This document shows, piece after piece, positions 53,963 through 64,000 of a DNA stretch of 64,000 nucleotides (positions are counted from its first letter, which is position 1; the number at the start of each line of letters is the position of its first letter). The stretch spans positions 62,001 through 126,000 of the forward strand of contig NZ_JALHLG010000003.1 in NCBI RefSeq assembly GCF_022832375.1. The letters run 5' to 3'. The DNA comes from Novosphingobium beihaiense (lineage in GTDB: Bacteria > Pseudomonadota > Alphaproteobacteria > Sphingomonadales > Sphingomonadaceae). The position numbers were made by a program, and so were the translations under genes. The notes under the pieces are model-generated. The model saw only the letters and a program-made list of their open reading frames with translations, did not search any database and had not been told where the DNA came from.

Positions 53963-54844
53963 TCAGTCCAGCGGCGCGACGTCCACCGAAAAGAGCATCT
54001 TCTGCTGCGAAGAGCCCCGGAAGGTGCCATCCAGCGGCGCAACGTCGGAATAGTCGCGGCCCATGCCAATGAAGATGTGGTCGGCACCGGCCAGCACGGC
54101 ATTGGTCGGATCAAATCCGACCCAGCCCAGATCTTCGCCGCACCACAGGTTGACCCAGGCGTGCATGGCGTCCGCGCCGACCAGACGCGCCTCCCCCGGC
54201 GGCGGCAGAGTGCGCAGATAGCCGCTGACATAGGCTGCCGGAATACCATGCGCGCGCGCCGCGATGATCATCACGTGGCTAAAGTCCTGGCATACGCCGT
54301 GGCGGTTGCGGAAGGCCTGAATCGGCGGCGTGTCGGTGAGAGTGGCGCTGGAATCGAATGCGAATTCCTCATGGATCGCCTGCATCAGCGTGTGCCCGGC
54401 TTCCATCACCGGCATGGCCTCGCCCAGAAACGAGCCCGCCCACATCGCGATATCGTGCTCGGGCACCGCGATCGGTGACGCGAAGATGTAGGACGCAGGC
54501 GCCAGTGCCGAAAGATCGGGAGTCTTCATCGCCCGCTCGCGCAGATCGGCAAGCCCCGGCCCGGACGCCTCGCTGATAAAGAACGGCAGCGGCTCGCGCT
54601 CCACGGTAAAGCGGCTCTCGATCTGCAGCCGGGTAATCGGTTCGCGCAGCGAGAAATGCGCTTCGTTCACATAGTAGCCGCCATCGTTCTCATGCACTTG
54701 CGCGGGTTGCGGATCGACCGTCAGCGCATAGCCGCTCACCCTCTGCCCCTGCCACTGGGCCGGGCGCAGACGCACGTTGAACTTCGCAAGCCTGACAGGC
54801 GTTGCGTATTCCAGCCTTGTCTTATGGGTAACGGCGTAGCGCAT
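53963..54844 (-). CDS. small bacterial transglutaminase-like protein
   Basis: 293 residues from ATG 54844 (TGATG overlap with the preceding gene; a GTG at 54847 is the alternative). The N-terminal Bact_transglu_N domain (HKTRLEYATPVRLAKFNVRL...) is at about 1-85. The transglutaminase-like core has Cys185 (RHGVCQDFSH), His228 (ADAMHAWVN) and Asp245 (WVGFDPTNA), so the triad is complete. Such proteins accompany the ATP-grasp/alpha-E protein as a peptidase or amidase partner. This is the last gene of a three-gene operon. Confidence 0.93.
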   Translation of the reverse strand: MRYAVTHKTRLEYATPVRLAKFNVRLRPAQWQGQRVSGYALTVDPQPAQVHENDGGYYVNEAHFSLREPITRLQIESRFTVEREPLPFFISEASGPGLADLRERAMKTPDLSALAPASYIFASPIAVPEHDIAMWAGSFLGEAMPVMEAGHTLMQAIHEEFAFDSSATLTDTPPIQAFRNRHGVCQDFSHVMIIAARAHGIPAAYVSGYLRTLPPPGEARLVGADAMHAWVNLWCGEDLGWVGFDPTNAVLAGADHIFIGMGRDYSDVAPLDGTFRGSSQQKMLFSVDVAPLD

Positions 54845-57333
54845 CACAGCAACCGCGTTCTCTTCTCCGCATCCTCACGATCGAACTTCAGGAAATACCG
54901 TTCGGAAATGTCGTCCGACAAATTCTGGAGCTGCAGCTCGATAGCCCGCAGCCGCTCCGGCGTCATGTCGGGGGCAAGTGCCGCTTCCAGCTCGCCGCGC
55001 AGCGCACGGACGGCACGCAGCGGAGGCTCGGGAATATTGTCGTCGCGCAGGCTGGGCAAGGCGGAAAGGTGCTCGACCACTTGCACCACCTGAAACTTCA
55101 GCGCCCGCGGATTGTCGGGATCGAGCAGGACAAGATCGCGCACCGGGTTGGTCATGGGGACAGTCAGGTAGCGGCTGCGGTAGACGATCTGGCTGTCGCA
55201 CAGGTCGAGCAGCATGCCCAGCGGCTCCACGCCGCAATCATCGCCCGACAACCGGGCCGCCATCCGGCAGATCGCCTGCGCACGCTCGATCCGGTGCCCG
55301 ATCTGCAGGAACCGCCAGGCCGCCGAACGCACCATGTCTTCCGAAACGAGTCCGGCCAGGGCACTGAAATGCTCGGTCAGCCAGCGCGCGGAGCTGAGCA
55401 TGCTTTGCGGCCGCTCGACATTGATCGAGGGTATCGGCCTGCTGACAATGCGCCAGAAATCGCGGGCAAAGCGTTCACGCAGTGCCAGCCCGACTTGCAG
55501 CCGCTGGCGCATCAGCGCGGGCACGCCGCCGGACAGGCGCGTGCCGGTCAGCACTTTGGCGCTCACTTCCACCACCGGCTTGTCTGCCGCCGCGGCATCG
55601 ATCGCGCCGAATTGCAGCAGCAGATCGACAAGGCCCGGCACGCCCCCGCCTTCGGTTTCGGCAGCGCTGTCCCCCTCCATCGAACTGCCCAGCAGTGCAC
55701 GCACGATCCGCACCACCGTTTCGGCCCGTTCATTGTAACGGCCAAACCAGTAAAGGTTGTCCGCCGCCTGACTGGCCAGGATGCCGCCCCCGCGCGAAAT
55801 CGGCGGTTCCCCGGCAGGGCGCGGCGGGACGGAGGGCCCCGCAGGCTTATCATCCACCACCCAGACATCGCCGGACAAGTCCCCTGCCCCCATCAGCGAG
55901 GTCGGCAGGGTGTGACGGGAAGACAGGTGGGCGAAACCGCCGGGCATCACGGTCCAGCCGCCATCGGCGGTGCGGGCGACAAACGCGCGCACGGTAAAGG
56001 GCCGCGGAGCGATCGCGCCGTCGATCACCGCTGGCGTGGTCGAGAGATGGACGATTTCCTGCGCGCAATAGTCCATCGGCCTGCGCCGCATGGCCTCCAG
56101 CAATTCCGTGCGCGCCTCTGCCCCGAAACTGCTGCCCACGGCAGGCTCCCGGCTGGGCAGCCCTTCCACCGGCAGGCCAAAGGCAGGCAGCAGCGCCAGT
56201 TCGTCAAAGCGGCGGGAGACAGTCGCGCTTTCGGCCGCCTGGCCGCACCACCAGGTCGCGACGTTGGGCAGGATCGGGTCCTCGCCCAGCAGCACTTTGA
56301 ACAGGCGCGGCATGAAAGCAGAAAAAGCCGGGGTTTCCAGCACTTCCGCGCCCGGCCAATTGACCATTTCCACGCCGCCCGAAGCCCAGGCATCGAACAG
56401 GCGCGCAACACCCAGTTGCGACTTGGCATCGAAGGACAGCGGATCGAGCGATGTCGTGTTGATCCAGCGCCAGACCGCATCGACGCGCTTGGGCCCGGCG
56501 ATCGTGCCGACATAGAGCCGGTCATCGATCACGGACAGATCGCGCCCTTCCACCAGCGGCAGGCCGAGATAGCGTGCCAGATGCGCCTGTTCCGCATAGG
56601 TCTGATTGAACCGGCCGGGCGTCAGCAAGGCAATGCGCGGCCCGTCCCGCCCGCAGGCCGCCGCCATGCCATCACGCATCTGCGCGAAGAAATCGGTAAC
56701 GCGCCGGACGTGATTGTCAGCCAGGACATGGCCTGCCGCACGCAGCATCGCCAGGCGGTTTTCCAGCGCATAGCCTACACCGCTGGCAATGCGCACACGG
56801 TCCCGCAGCACGCGCCACTGCCCGCGCGGCCCGCGGGCGAGATCGGCGGAATAAACCTGGATGAAGTGTCCGTTGCGGGGCCTGCCGTCCAGCATCTTGC
56901 GCGCGAAGAACGGGCTGCCCGCGACCACAGCGGCAGGCAAGTGGCCTTCCTTCACCACCCGCTGCGGACCATAGACATCCCCGGCCAGCCGTTCGAGCAG
57001 ATTAGCCCGCTGGATCAGGCCGCGCTCCACTTCGGCCCATTCCCCGGCACCGATGATCAACGGCATCGCCGTCAGCGGCCAGCCGCGCTCTTCCTCGTCG
57101 CCAGTAACGCGAAACGCCAGGCCCAGGTCCGCCGCATGGCGGGCCGCCGCGTCCTGCAGGACGGAAAGATCGCCGTCCGCACTCGCCGCCAGCCCTTCCG
57201 CCACCGATTTCCAGCACGCCGCCGCCGCCCCGGAGGCATCGCCGTAGAGATCCCCCCCGGAAACCTCTACCGGATAGGCATCGAGCCACCCTGCCGGGCG
57301 CTCCGCAGTGCTGACAGACGGCTTTTTCGCCAT
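54844..57333 (-). CDS. circularly permuted ATP-grasp and alpha-E fusion protein
   Basis: 829 residues from ATG 57333 (4-bp gap after the DUF2126 gene; a TTG at 57345 is the alternative). The N-terminal circularly permuted ATP-grasp domain is at about 60-490 (PLIIGAGEWAEVERGLIQRANLL, split across lines in families DUF404/407). A C-terminal alpha-E helical domain (DUF403) begins at ILASQAADNLYWFGRYNERAE, about residue 525. ATP-grasp enzymes form peptide-like amide bonds; the alpha-E domain is its usual companion. In many bacteria these are two genes; here they are one. The substrate is unknown. Confidence 0.93.
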   Translation of the reverse strand: MAKKPSVSTAERPAGWLDAYPVEVSGGDLYGDASGAAAACWKSVAEGLAASADGDLSVLQDAAARHAADLGLAFRVTGDEEERGWPLTAMPLIIGAGEWAEVERGLIQRANLLERLAGDVYGPQRVVKEGHLPAAVVAGSPFFARKMLDGRPRNGHFIQVYSADLARGPRGQWRVLRDRVRIASGVGYALENRLAMLRAAGHVLADNHVRRVTDFFAQMRDGMAAACGRDGPRIALLTPGRFNQTYAEQAHLARYLGLPLVEGRDLSVIDDRLYVGTIAGPKRVDAVWRWINTTSLDPLSFDAKSQLGVARLFDAWASGGVEMVNWPGAEVLETPAFSAFMPRLFKVLLGEDPILPNVATWWCGQAAESATVSRRFDELALLPAFGLPVEGLPSREPAVGSSFGAEARTELLEAMRRRPMDYCAQEIVHLSTTPAVIDGAIAPRPFTVRAFVARTADGGWTVMPGGFAHLSSRHTLPTSLMGAGDLSGDVWVVDDKPAGPSVPPRPAGEPPISRGGGILASQAADNLYWFGRYNERAETVVRIVRALLGSSMEGDSAAETEGGGVPGLVDLLLQFGAIDAAAADKPVVEVSAKVLTGTRLSGGVPALMRQRLQVGLALRERFARDFWRIVSRPIPSINVERPQSMLSSARWLTEHFSALAGLVSEDMVRSAAWRFLQIGHRIERAQAICRMAARLSGDDCGVEPLGMLLDLCDSQIVYRSRYLTVPMTNPVRDLVLLDPDNPRALKFQVVQVVEHLSALPSLRDDNIPEPPLRAVRALRGELEAALAPDMTPERLRAIELQLQNLSDDISERYFLKFDREDAEKRTRLL

Positions 57334-57337
57334 GTCT

Positions 57338-60300
57338 TCACACAAGGCCTATCGGACGCCGCAGGTCAAGCGTGCACGGAAACTCGCCGGACAGTTCCAC
57401 CGGCGGCACCGGCAGCGGGCCCGGCGAGTGGCCGTTGTCTATGAACCGCGCCTTGCGCCGGGCTTCCGCCTCATAGTCATTGACCGGCACCGTATCGTAG
57501 CTGCGCCCGCCCGGATGCGCGACCTGATAGACGCAGCCGCCCAGCGAGCGGCCGTTCCACAAATCGAAGATATCGAACGTCAGCGGCGCCTGCGGCGGCA
57601 GCATCGGGTGGAGGCACTCGGCCGGAGCCCACGCCTTGTAGCGCACCCCGCCCACGCCTTCGCCCGGCGTCACCATCGTCAGCGGCACCCGGCGCCCGTT
57701 GCAGGTGATCACATGGCGTCCCTGCACCAGTCCGCTCGCCCGGACCTGCAGGCGTTCGGTCGAACTATCGACATAGCGCACCGTACCGCCGATCGCACCG
57801 GTCTCTCCCAGCACGTTCCACGGTTCCAGCGCATGGCTGATTTCAAGGCTGACGCCGCCGCCCTCCACTTCGCCGTGGACCGGGAAGCGGAACATGCGCT
57901 GCGCCTCGAACCAGTGGGGATCGAAATCGTAACCCGCGCGGCGCAGATCGCCCAGCACGTCCAGAAAATCGGCCCAGACGAAATGGCCCAGCATGAACTT
58001 GTCATGCAGTTGCGTGCCCCAACGCACCAGCGGCCCGTCCTGCGGCTCCTTCCAGAACCACGCAGTCAGCGCGCGCAAGAGCAATTGCTGGGCCAGGCTC
58101 ATCTTGCCGTCCGGCGGCATTTCGAAACCGCGGAACTCGACAAGGCCCAGCCGCCCGGTCGGGCCATCGGGGCTGAACAGCTTGTCGATGCAGATTTCGG
58201 TGCGATGGGTATTGCCCGTGACATCAACGAGCAGATTGCGGAACAGGCGGTCCACCACCCAGGGCGCAGGCTGCTGCAAATCCGGCCCCGGCACTTGCGA
58301 GAGCGCCACTTCCAGTTCGTAGAGCGCATCGTGCCGCGCCTCGTCGATGCGCGGGGACTGGCTGGTCGGGCCGATGAACAGGCCGGAGAACAAATAGCTG
58401 AGCGAAGGGTGCCGCTGCCAGTAGGTAACGAAGCTCTTGAGCAGGTCCGGGCGGCGGATGAACGGGCTGTCGAGCAAGCTCGGCCCGCCGAGCACGATGT
58501 GATTGCCCCCGCCGGTGCCAATCGAGCGCCCGTCGACCATGAATTTGTCCGCGGTCAGCCCCACCTCACGCGCGCAGTCATAAAGCGTTTCAGTGATCTC
58601 CACCGTCTCGCGCCAGGACGCGGACGGATGGATATTCACTTCGATCACACCGGGATCGGGCGTCACCTTGAGCACGGTAAGGCGCGGATCGGGCGGCGGC
58701 GGATAGCCTTCGATGCGCACCGGCAGCTTGAGGTCCTCCGCCACGGCTTCAACGGCCGCGACGAGTTCGAGATAGTCCTCCAGCCACTCGGTCGGCGGGA
58801 TGAACACGGCCAGATAATCGCCGCGCGGTTCCACCGTCATCGCCGTGCGCACCGCGCCTTCGATGATGTCCTGCTCGGCCACGGGCTGCTGCGAAACATG
58901 CGGTTCGGGCACATGTTCGAAGCGCTGGCCGGAAAGCCGTTCGCGCGATTGCATGCCCCGCTCTGCGACCTGCTTGCGGAAATCCGCCAGCGGCTCGCGC
59001 GGTTCGGCCGTATCGCGCGGGTGGATGTAGGGGAAATTCGCCGGAGCCACATATGGCAGCGAGCCCAGCGGCAAGCGGTAGCCGACAGCGGAATCGCCGG
59101 GCACCACCGTCAGCACGCCCTTGCGCACGCGCCACAGCTCACTGCGCCAGCGCGGCACGCTCTGGTCCCGGGCATTCCAGCGCTGCACCGGCAGCACGAA
59201 ACCGGCCGGCTTGTCGAGCCCGCGCCGGTAGGTGCGCTTGAACCGGCGGGCCAGTTCCTCGTCCTCGATAAGGGGATCGAGCGGGGTGACGTTCACCGGC
59301 AGCTCGTCTTCGCGCTGCATCCACACGCCGGTGTCTTCATAGACCGGCTGGACGAACTCCGGGCTAACCCCCAGCCCTTCGGCCGCGGCCCGCAGCAGTT
59401 CCCCCGCCTGTTCCACCTCGATGCTGGGCACCGGATCGGGATCGCCGCCCTTCTCCAGCGGCTTTTCCCCGGCGATCAGACTGTCATCATGCCAGATCGG
59501 CACCCCGTCCTTACGCCAGTAGATCGAATAGCCCCAGCGCGGCAGCGTCTCGCCCGGATACCACTTGCCCTGCCCATGGTGGAGCAGCGAGCCCGGTGCG
59601 AATTTCTGCCGCAGCAGGCGGATCAGCCGGTCAGCATAGGCCGCCTTGGTAGGGCCCACCGCCTCGGCATTCCATTCGGGCGCCTCAAAATCGCTGGCGG
59701 CAATGAAGGTCGGCTCGCCGCCCATCGTCAGGTTGGCTCCACCCGCATTCAGATCGGCATCGACCTGATCGCCCAGCGCCAGCAGCTTGTCCCAGCGCTC
59801 CTCCGTGAAGGGCTTGGTGATGCGCACGGCCTCGGCAATGCGCGACACGTCCATTTCGAAATGGAAATCGACTTCGGCCGGTTCGGCCATGCCCTCGATC
59901 GGCGTAGCCGAGCGGTAATGCGGCGTGGCGCAGAGCGGAATGTGCCCTTCGCCTGCGAACATGCCCGATGTGGCATCGAGCGCGATCCAGCCCGCGCCCG
60001 GCACATAGGCTTCCGCCCAGGCGTGAAGGTCGCTCACATCCTCCAGCACGCCCTGCGGGCCTTCCTTGGGGATGACATCGGCGACAAGCTGGATCGAATA
60101 GCCGGAGACGAACCGCGCCGCGAAACCCAGGCGGCGCAGCAACTGCACCAGCAGCCAGGCCGAATCACGGCACGAGCCGATGCCCGCCGCCAGCGTTTCT
60201 TCCGGAGTCATCACCCCGGCTTCCATGCGGATTACATAGTCGATGCGCTGCTGGAGCTTGCTGTTGATATCGACCAGGAAATCGACGGTGCGCCCTTCGT

Positions 60301-60706
60301 ATCCGGCATGCTGGGCCACCAGTTCCTCGAACAGCGGGCCCTGTTCTTCCATTTCAAAATAGGCGGCCAGATCGGCCTTCATCGCCTCCGAATAGGTGAA
60401 GGGATATTCCTCCGCGTCCGGCTCCACGAAGAAGTCGAACGGGTTGATCACGGCCATTTCGGCCAGCAGGTCCACCTCGATCGAGAAATGATCGACCGGA
60501 TCGGGGAACACCACCCGCGCCAGCCAGTTGCCGTGCGGATCCTGCTGCCAGTTCAGAAAATGCTCGGGCGGGCTGATCTTCAGCGAGTAGTTGGGAACCG
60601 CCGTCCGGCTGTGCGGCGCCGGGCGGAGCCGGATCACCTGGGGGCCGAGACGGATGCGCCGCGAATAGCGGTAGCGGGTGAGATGGTGCAGGGCAGCCTT
60701 GATCAT
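57338..60706 (-). CDS. large transglutaminase-like protein (DUF2126)
   Basis: 1122 residues from ATG 60706; more upstream sequence is open but is the ppk promoter region. Bact_transglu_N covers about 5-95. The transglutaminase-like core has Cys179 ([10 protein letters not shown]), His228 (DLHAWAEA) and Asp244 (ALDATSGM). A very long DUF2126 C-terminal region (about 310-1122) follows and contains [16 protein letters not shown] and the [13 protein letters not shown] segment. DUF2126 proteins nearly always lie beside the ATP-grasp/alpha-E and small transglutaminase genes. First gene of the operon, divergent from ppk. Confidence 0.93.
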   Translation of the reverse strand: MIKAALHHLTRYRYSRRIRLGPQVIRLRPAPHSRTAVPNYSLKISPPEHFLNWQQDPHGNWLARVVFPDPVDHFSIEVDLLAEMAVINPFDFFVEPDAEEYPFTYSEAMKADLAAYFEMEEQGPLFEELVAQHAGYEGRTVDFLVDINSKLQQRIDYVIRMEAGVMTPEETLAAGIGSCRDSAWLLVQLLRRLGFAARFVSGYSIQLVADVIPKEGPQGVLEDVSDLHAWAEAYVPGAGWIALDATSGMFAGEGHIPLCATPHYRSATPIEGMAEPAEVDFHFEMDVSRIAEAVRITKPFTEERWDKLLALGDQVDADLNAGGANLTMGGEPTFIAASDFEAPEWNAEAVGPTKAAYADRLIRLLRQKFAPGSLLHHGQGKWYPGETLPRWGYSIYWRKDGVPIWHDDSLIAGEKPLEKGGDPDPVPSIEVEQAGELLRAAAEGLGVSPEFVQPVYEDTGVWMQREDELPVNVTPLDPLIEDEELARRFKRTYRRGLDKPAGFVLPVQRWNARDQSVPRWRSELWRVRKGVLTVVPGDSAVGYRLPLGSLPYVAPANFPYIHPRDTAEPREPLADFRKQVAERGMQSRERLSGQRFEHVPEPHVSQQPVAEQDIIEGAVRTAMTVEPRGDYLAVFIPPTEWLEDYLELVAAVEAVAEDLKLPVRIEGYPPPPDPRLTVLKVTPDPGVIEVNIHPSASWRETVEITETLYDCAREVGLTADKFMVDGRSIGTGGGNHIVLGGPSLLDSPFIRRPDLLKSFVTYWQRHPSLSYLFSGLFIGPTSQSPRIDEARHDALYELEVALSQVPGPDLQQPAPWVVDRLFRNLLVDVTGNTHRTEICIDKLFSPDGPTGRLGLVEFRGFEMPPDGKMSLAQQLLLRALTAWFWKEPQDGPLVRWGTQLHDKFMLGHFVWADFLDVLGDLRRAGYDFDPHWFEAQRMFRFPVHGEVEGGGVSLEISHALEPWNVLGETGAIGGTVRYVDSSTERLQVRASGLVQGRHVITCNGRRVPLTMVTPGEGVGGVRYKAWAPAECLHPMLPPQAPLTFDIFDLWNGRSLGGCVYQVAHPGGRSYDTVPVNDYEAEARRKARFIDNGHSPGPLPVPPVELSGEFPCTLDLRRPIGLV

Positions 60707-60840
60707 CGAGGCGGACTTTGCGCCAAACAATGCTGCGCTGCAACGATGTTCATTTCCCGTCTTGATCAAATTCGCTAGATTCAGGCAAGTTTGCCTCCAC
60801 TGCCCCTTAATTGTCATCCTTGCATGCAAGGGGCGCCGTT

Positions 60841-63024
60841 GTGAAAATGAGAAACATGCTGGATACGCGCGAAGAATCGGACGCCACGGGAACCTGCGAA
60901 ACCTCGCAGCTCGCTACTTTGCCCGAACGGTTTTTCAATCGCGAACTGAGCTGGCTGTCTTTTAACGAGCGCGTGCTCGCCGAAGCGACCAATCCCAACT
61001 ACCCGCTGCTGGAGCGGCTGCGCTTTCTTTCGATCTCGGGCAGCAATATCGACGAGTTCCTGATGGTGCGCGTCGCGGGCCTTGCCGGGCAAGTGCGCAG
61101 CCAGATCGAGGAAGTCTCGATCGACGGCATGACGCCTTCCCAGGCCCTGACCGAAACACACGAGAAGGTGCTGGAGCTCGACGAAGTTCAGCAAAAGGTC
61201 TGGTCCGGGCTCAAGGCCGAACTCGCCGGAGCCGGGATCGCGGTGATCGGCGACGAAAAGCTGGACCACACCCGCGAACGCTGGGTGCGCGACTATTTTG
61301 AAGAGCACATCATGGCGGTGATCACACCGCAAGCGATCGATCCGGCCCACCCGTTCCCCTTCGTGGCGAATCAGGGCATTGGCGTGCTGTTCTCGCTCAC
61401 CCGTATGGCGGACGATGCGCCGGTGATGGAGATGGTGTTGATCCCCTCCTCGCTGCCGCGCTTCATCCGCATCCCGGGCGAGGAAGCAGCGTGGATTTCC
61501 ATTGAGGACCTGATCTGCCGCAACGCGGACCAGATCTTCCCTGGCTTTCGCGTCAACGGCCACGGCGTCTTCCGCATCCTGCGCGACAGCGACATCGAGA
61601 TCGAGGAAGATGCCGAGGATCTGGTGCGCTATTACCGCACCGCGATCCAGCGCCGCCGCCGCGGCCTGGTGATCGTGCTGCAGCTTCAGGGCAAGTTCGA
61701 TCCGGCGGCCGAAGAGCTGCTGCGCACCCAGCTCGGGCTCGACCGGGCGCTGATCATCAAGACAGAAGGACTGATCGGCTTTACCGGCCTCTCCTCCCTG
61801 TGCGACGAGGACCGGCCCGAGCTGAAGTTCGAACCCTATTCGCCCCGCTATCCCGAGCGCATTCTGGAGCATGACGGCGATATCTTCGCGGCCATCCGCG
61901 AAAAGGACATCGTCATCCAGCACCCCTACGAAAGTTTCGAGGTGGTGATCGATTTCCTGCGTCAGGCCGCGCGCGATCCGGACGTGATCGCCATCAAGCA
62001 GACGCTTTATCGCGCAGGCAAGCAATCGGCGATCATCTCCGCCCTGATCAAGGCGGCGGAAGCGGGCAAATCGGTGACGGCCGTGGTCGAACTGAAAGCC
62101 CGTTTCGACGAGGAGCAGAACCTGCTCTGGGCCAGCCAGCTCGAACGGGCAGGCGTGCAGGTGATCTACGGCTTCGTGGACTGGAAGACCCACGCCAAAG
62201 TTTCGATGGTGGTCCGCCGCGAGGGAGACAGCCACCGCACCTACTGCCACTTCGGCACCGGCAACTATCACCCGGTCACGGCGCGCATCTATACCGACTT
62301 GTCCTATTTCACCGCCGATCCCGCGGCCGGGCGCGATGCGGTGCGGCTGTTCAACTTCATCACCGGCTATGTCGAACCCAAGCGCACCGAAGTGCTGGCG
62401 GTTTCTCCCATGGGCCTGCGCGCCAAGCTGGACGAGTGCATCGACGCCGAAATCGCCAATGCCCAGGCAGGCAAACCGGCGGCGATCTGGGCCAAGATGA
62501 ACTCGCTGACCGATCCGCAACTGATCGACAAACTCTATGAAGCCAGCCAGGCGGGGGTGGACATCATCCTTGTCGTGCGCGGCATCTGCTGCCTGCGCCC
62601 GGGCATCACGGGCCTGTCGGAGAACATCTCGGTCAAATCGGTGATCGGCCGCTTTCTGGAGCATTGCCGCATCTGGGTTTTCGCCAATGGCGCGCACCTG
62701 CCCAACCGGCGTGCTCGGGTATTCCTCACCTCGGCTGACGGGATGAGCCGCAATCTTGACCGGCGCGTCGAAGTCATGGTGCCGATGCGCAACAAGACCG
62801 TGCACGATCAGGTGCTCGATCAGGTCATGATGGCGAATCTGCTTGATACCGAACAGAGCTGGATTCTGGGGCCAGACGGCACTTATGAACGCGTGGGCGA
62901 CGTGGAAAACCCGTTCAACCTGCACCGCTATTTCATGACCAATCCGTCACTTTCCGGGCGCGGGGCTGCAATTGCCAGTGGACGAAAGGTGCCAAAGCTC
63001 TCGCTAAGGCGCGGCAATATCTGA
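60841..63024 (+). CDS. ppk1: polyphosphate kinase 1
   Basis: 727 residues from GTG 60841, placed 7 nt after AAGGGG (60828-60833). Domains N, H, C1 and C2 are in order. [16 protein letters not shown] is at about 34-49. The phosphorylated His470 is in [11 protein letters not shown] (E. coli His435 equivalent), and the C2 motif NLDRRVEVM is near 637. It reversibly makes polyphosphate from ATP. Divergent from the DUF2126 operon across a 134-bp spacer; ppx follows 54 bp downstream. Confidence 0.96.
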   Translation: MKMRNMLDTREESDATGTCETSQLATLPERFFNRELSWLSFNERVLAEATNPNYPLLERLRFLSISGSNIDEFLMVRVAGLAGQVRSQIEEVSIDGMTPSQALTETHEKVLELDEVQQKVWSGLKAELAGAGIAVIGDEKLDHTRERWVRDYFEEHIMAVITPQAIDPAHPFPFVANQGIGVLFSLTRMADDAPVMEMVLIPSSLPRFIRIPGEEAAWISIEDLICRNADQIFPGFRVNGHGVFRILRDSDIEIEEDAEDLVRYYRTAIQRRRRGLVIVLQLQGKFDPAAEELLRTQLGLDRALIIKTEGLIGFTGLSSLCDEDRPELKFEPYSPRYPERILEHDGDIFAAIREKDIVIQHPYESFEVVIDFLRQAARDPDVIAIKQTLYRAGKQSAIISALIKAAEAGKSVTAVVELKARFDEEQNLLWASQLERAGVQVIYGFVDWKTHAKVSMVVRREGDSHRTYCHFGTGNYHPVTARIYTDLSYFTADPAAGRDAVRLFNFITGYVEPKRTEVLAVSPMGLRAKLDECIDAEIANAQAGKPAAIWAKMNSLTDPQLIDKLYEASQAGVDIILVVRGICCLRPGITGLSENISVKSVIGRFLEHCRIWVFANGAHLPNRRARVFLTSADGMSRNLDRRVEVMVPMRNKTVHDQVLDQVMMANLLDTEQSWILGPDGTYERVGDVENPFNLHRYFMTNPSLSGRGAAIASGRKVPKLSLRRGNI

Positions 63025-63078
63025 CATAGGGGCCTCAGGCCGCCCGGACGACCCGGGCCTTACGAATCGCCTGGATTG

Positions 63079-64000
63079 ATGATCGGGATCAGCCACTCGA
63101 CCGAAAAACGCGCCATTATCGACATCGGGTCGAACACGGTGCGCCTCGTGGTCTACAACGGGCCGCCCCGCGCGCCGGTCGTGGTCCTCAATGAGAAAGT
63201 CAACGCGCGCCTCGGCCGCGATCTCAGCAAGACCGGCACCATTTCCGACAAGGCGATGCGCACCGCGCTCTCGGCGCTGGAACGGTTCGCCGGGGTGCTG
63301 CGGCTGCTCAAGGTCGGCAATGTCGAGTGCGTTGCCACCGCCGCCGCGCGCGATGCCAGCAACGGTCCCGAATTTCTCGAAGCCGTGCGCAGCTTCGGCC
63401 TGTCCCCCCGCCTGCTTTCGGGCGAGGAGGAAGCCCGCGCCAGTGCCGCTGGCGTAATTTCCGCCTTCCCGCACGCGCGCGGCGTGGCGGCAGATCTGGG
63501 CGGCGGCAGTCTGGAACTGGTGGAAATCGGCGGAGCCGAAGGCGGGGAAGTAATCGGTGGCGGCATCACCCTGCCCTTCGGCACGCTGCGCCTTCCCGAC
63601 ATACGCGCGGCCGGACCGGAAGCTCTCGCCAATGCCATGCGCGCGGGGCTGACGGAAAAGACCTGGGACAAAGGGCGCGGGCTGCCGCTCTACATCGTCG
63701 GCGGATCGTGGCGCGCGCTGGCACTGCAGGCGATGCGTGTGCTCGAATGGCCGGTGGACGATCCGCACGGCTTCGAACTGCCCGCTGAAGACGCCCTGCG
63801 CCTTGCGCGCCAGTTCGCGAAAGGCAAACCCGGCGATCCGGACCCGCGCATTTCCAATGCGCGCCTGACCACTTTGCCCGACGCCGCCGCTTTGCTGGTG
63901 CAGCTGATCACCTGCCTTGCCCCCTCGCATCTGGTGTTCTCTTCCTGGGGCCTGCGCGAAGGCCTGCTGCACATGCAGCTTCCCGCCCGCATCCGGCAGG
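63079..64000 (+). CDS. ppx: exopolyphosphatase, 3' end beyond window
   Basis: At least 307 residues from ATG 63079, cut by the window edge. ASKHA-fold Ppx/GppA: phosphate motif IDIGSNTVRL near residues 16-25, second motif ADLGGGSLELVE near 140-151, and GGSWRALALQAM near 211. It hydrolyses terminal phosphates from polyphosphate. The gene order ppk-ppx is standard and suggests co-transcription. The 3' portion and any C-terminal HD-like domain are not visible. Confidence 0.93.
   Translation, partial: MIGISHSTEKRAIIDIGSNTVRLVVYNGPPRAPVVVLNEKVNARLGRDLSKTGTISDKAMRTALSALERFAGVLRLLKVGNVECVATAAARDASNGPEFLEAVRSFGLSPRLLSGEEEARASAAGVISAFPHARGVAADLGGGSLELVEIGGAEGGEVIGGGITLPFGTLRLPDIRAAGPEALANAMRAGLTEKTWDKGRGLPLYIVGGSWRALALQAMRVLEWPVDDPHGFELPAEDALRLARQFAKGKPGDPDPRISNARLTTLPDAAALLVQLITCLAPSHLVFSSWGLREGLLHMQLPARIRQ

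Noticed and set aside
57308..60778. A plus-strand open frame of 1156 codons antisense to the DUF2126 gene.
   Set aside because: High-GC codon bias on the real minus-strand gene leaves long stop-free antisense frames. The translation is low-complexity Arg/His/Ala and has no domain.
60780..60840. A TGTCAT half-site ahead of ppk as a possible PhoB box.
   Set aside because: Only one half-site; the second repeat at 11-bp spacing is absent.

Overview
The window is high-GC DNA from an alphaproteobacterium, most likely a member of the Sphingomonadales (Novosphingobium/Sphingobium/Erythrobacter-like). This rests on the gene content and order (a long dcw cluster with a meso-DAP type MurE, a 519-residue FtsZ ending in an [15 protein letters not shown] tail, a large TonB receptor beside catabolic genes) and on a palindromic repeat of a type I associate with sphingomonads. 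Species identity is inference; no database search was possible.

Region 1 (1-9037) looks like a catabolic patch. It holds a truncated FAD-dependent dehydrogenase overlapping an SRPBCC/CoxG-like gene, a TauD-type dioxygenase, an Rrf2 regulator, a TetR regulator with an SDR dehydrogenase, a complete fumarylacetoacetase and an 888-residue TonB-dependent receptor. Region 2 (9038-19700) carries a chemoreceptor, an SBF-like transporter, an NAD epimerase translationally coupled to proB, obgE, tRNA-Ala(CGC), a sphingomonad-type lipoprotein, a Bax-inhibitor-1 protein, proC and a YbjN-like protein.

Region 3 (19883-41311, all minus strand) is the division and cell-wall cluster, transcribed mraZ, rsmH, ftsL, ftsI, murE, murF, mraY, murD, ftsW, murG, murC, murB, a DUF4262 gene, ddl, ftsQ, ftsA, ftsZ, and finally a TPR/SPOR protein. 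Most junctions are 1-4 nt stop/start overlaps. Two oddities stand out: a DUF4262 gene wedged with perfect overlaps between murB and ddl, and a 28-bp-arm palindrome read through in frame near the murB N-terminus. A strong hairpin at 19836-19864 probably closes the operon. G-run repeats upstream of mraZ resemble MraZ operator boxes.

Region 4 (41312-53250) is mixed housekeeping and accessory: cysteine synthase, an adrenodoxin-type ferredoxin, a DNA glycosylase, a c-type cytochrome, an apparently exported catalase-peroxidase with a strong terminator, a pterin carbinolamine dehydratase, ccmA and ccmB without ccmC beside them, a sulfotransferase/CMD/cupin set, and a GAF-GGDEF-EAL c-di-GMP enzyme.

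Region 5 (53251-64000) holds a small unrecognised gene behind a 16/19 match to the Fur box, a convergent three-gene set (large DUF2126 transglutaminase, circularly permuted ATP-grasp/alpha-E fusion, small transglutaminase) that looks like a complete but biochemically unexplained peptide-ligation/amidase system, and divergently ppk and the start of ppx. The transglutaminase/ATP-grasp operon with its Fur-box neighbour and the DUF4262 insertion in the dcw cluster are the best leads for undescribed biology.
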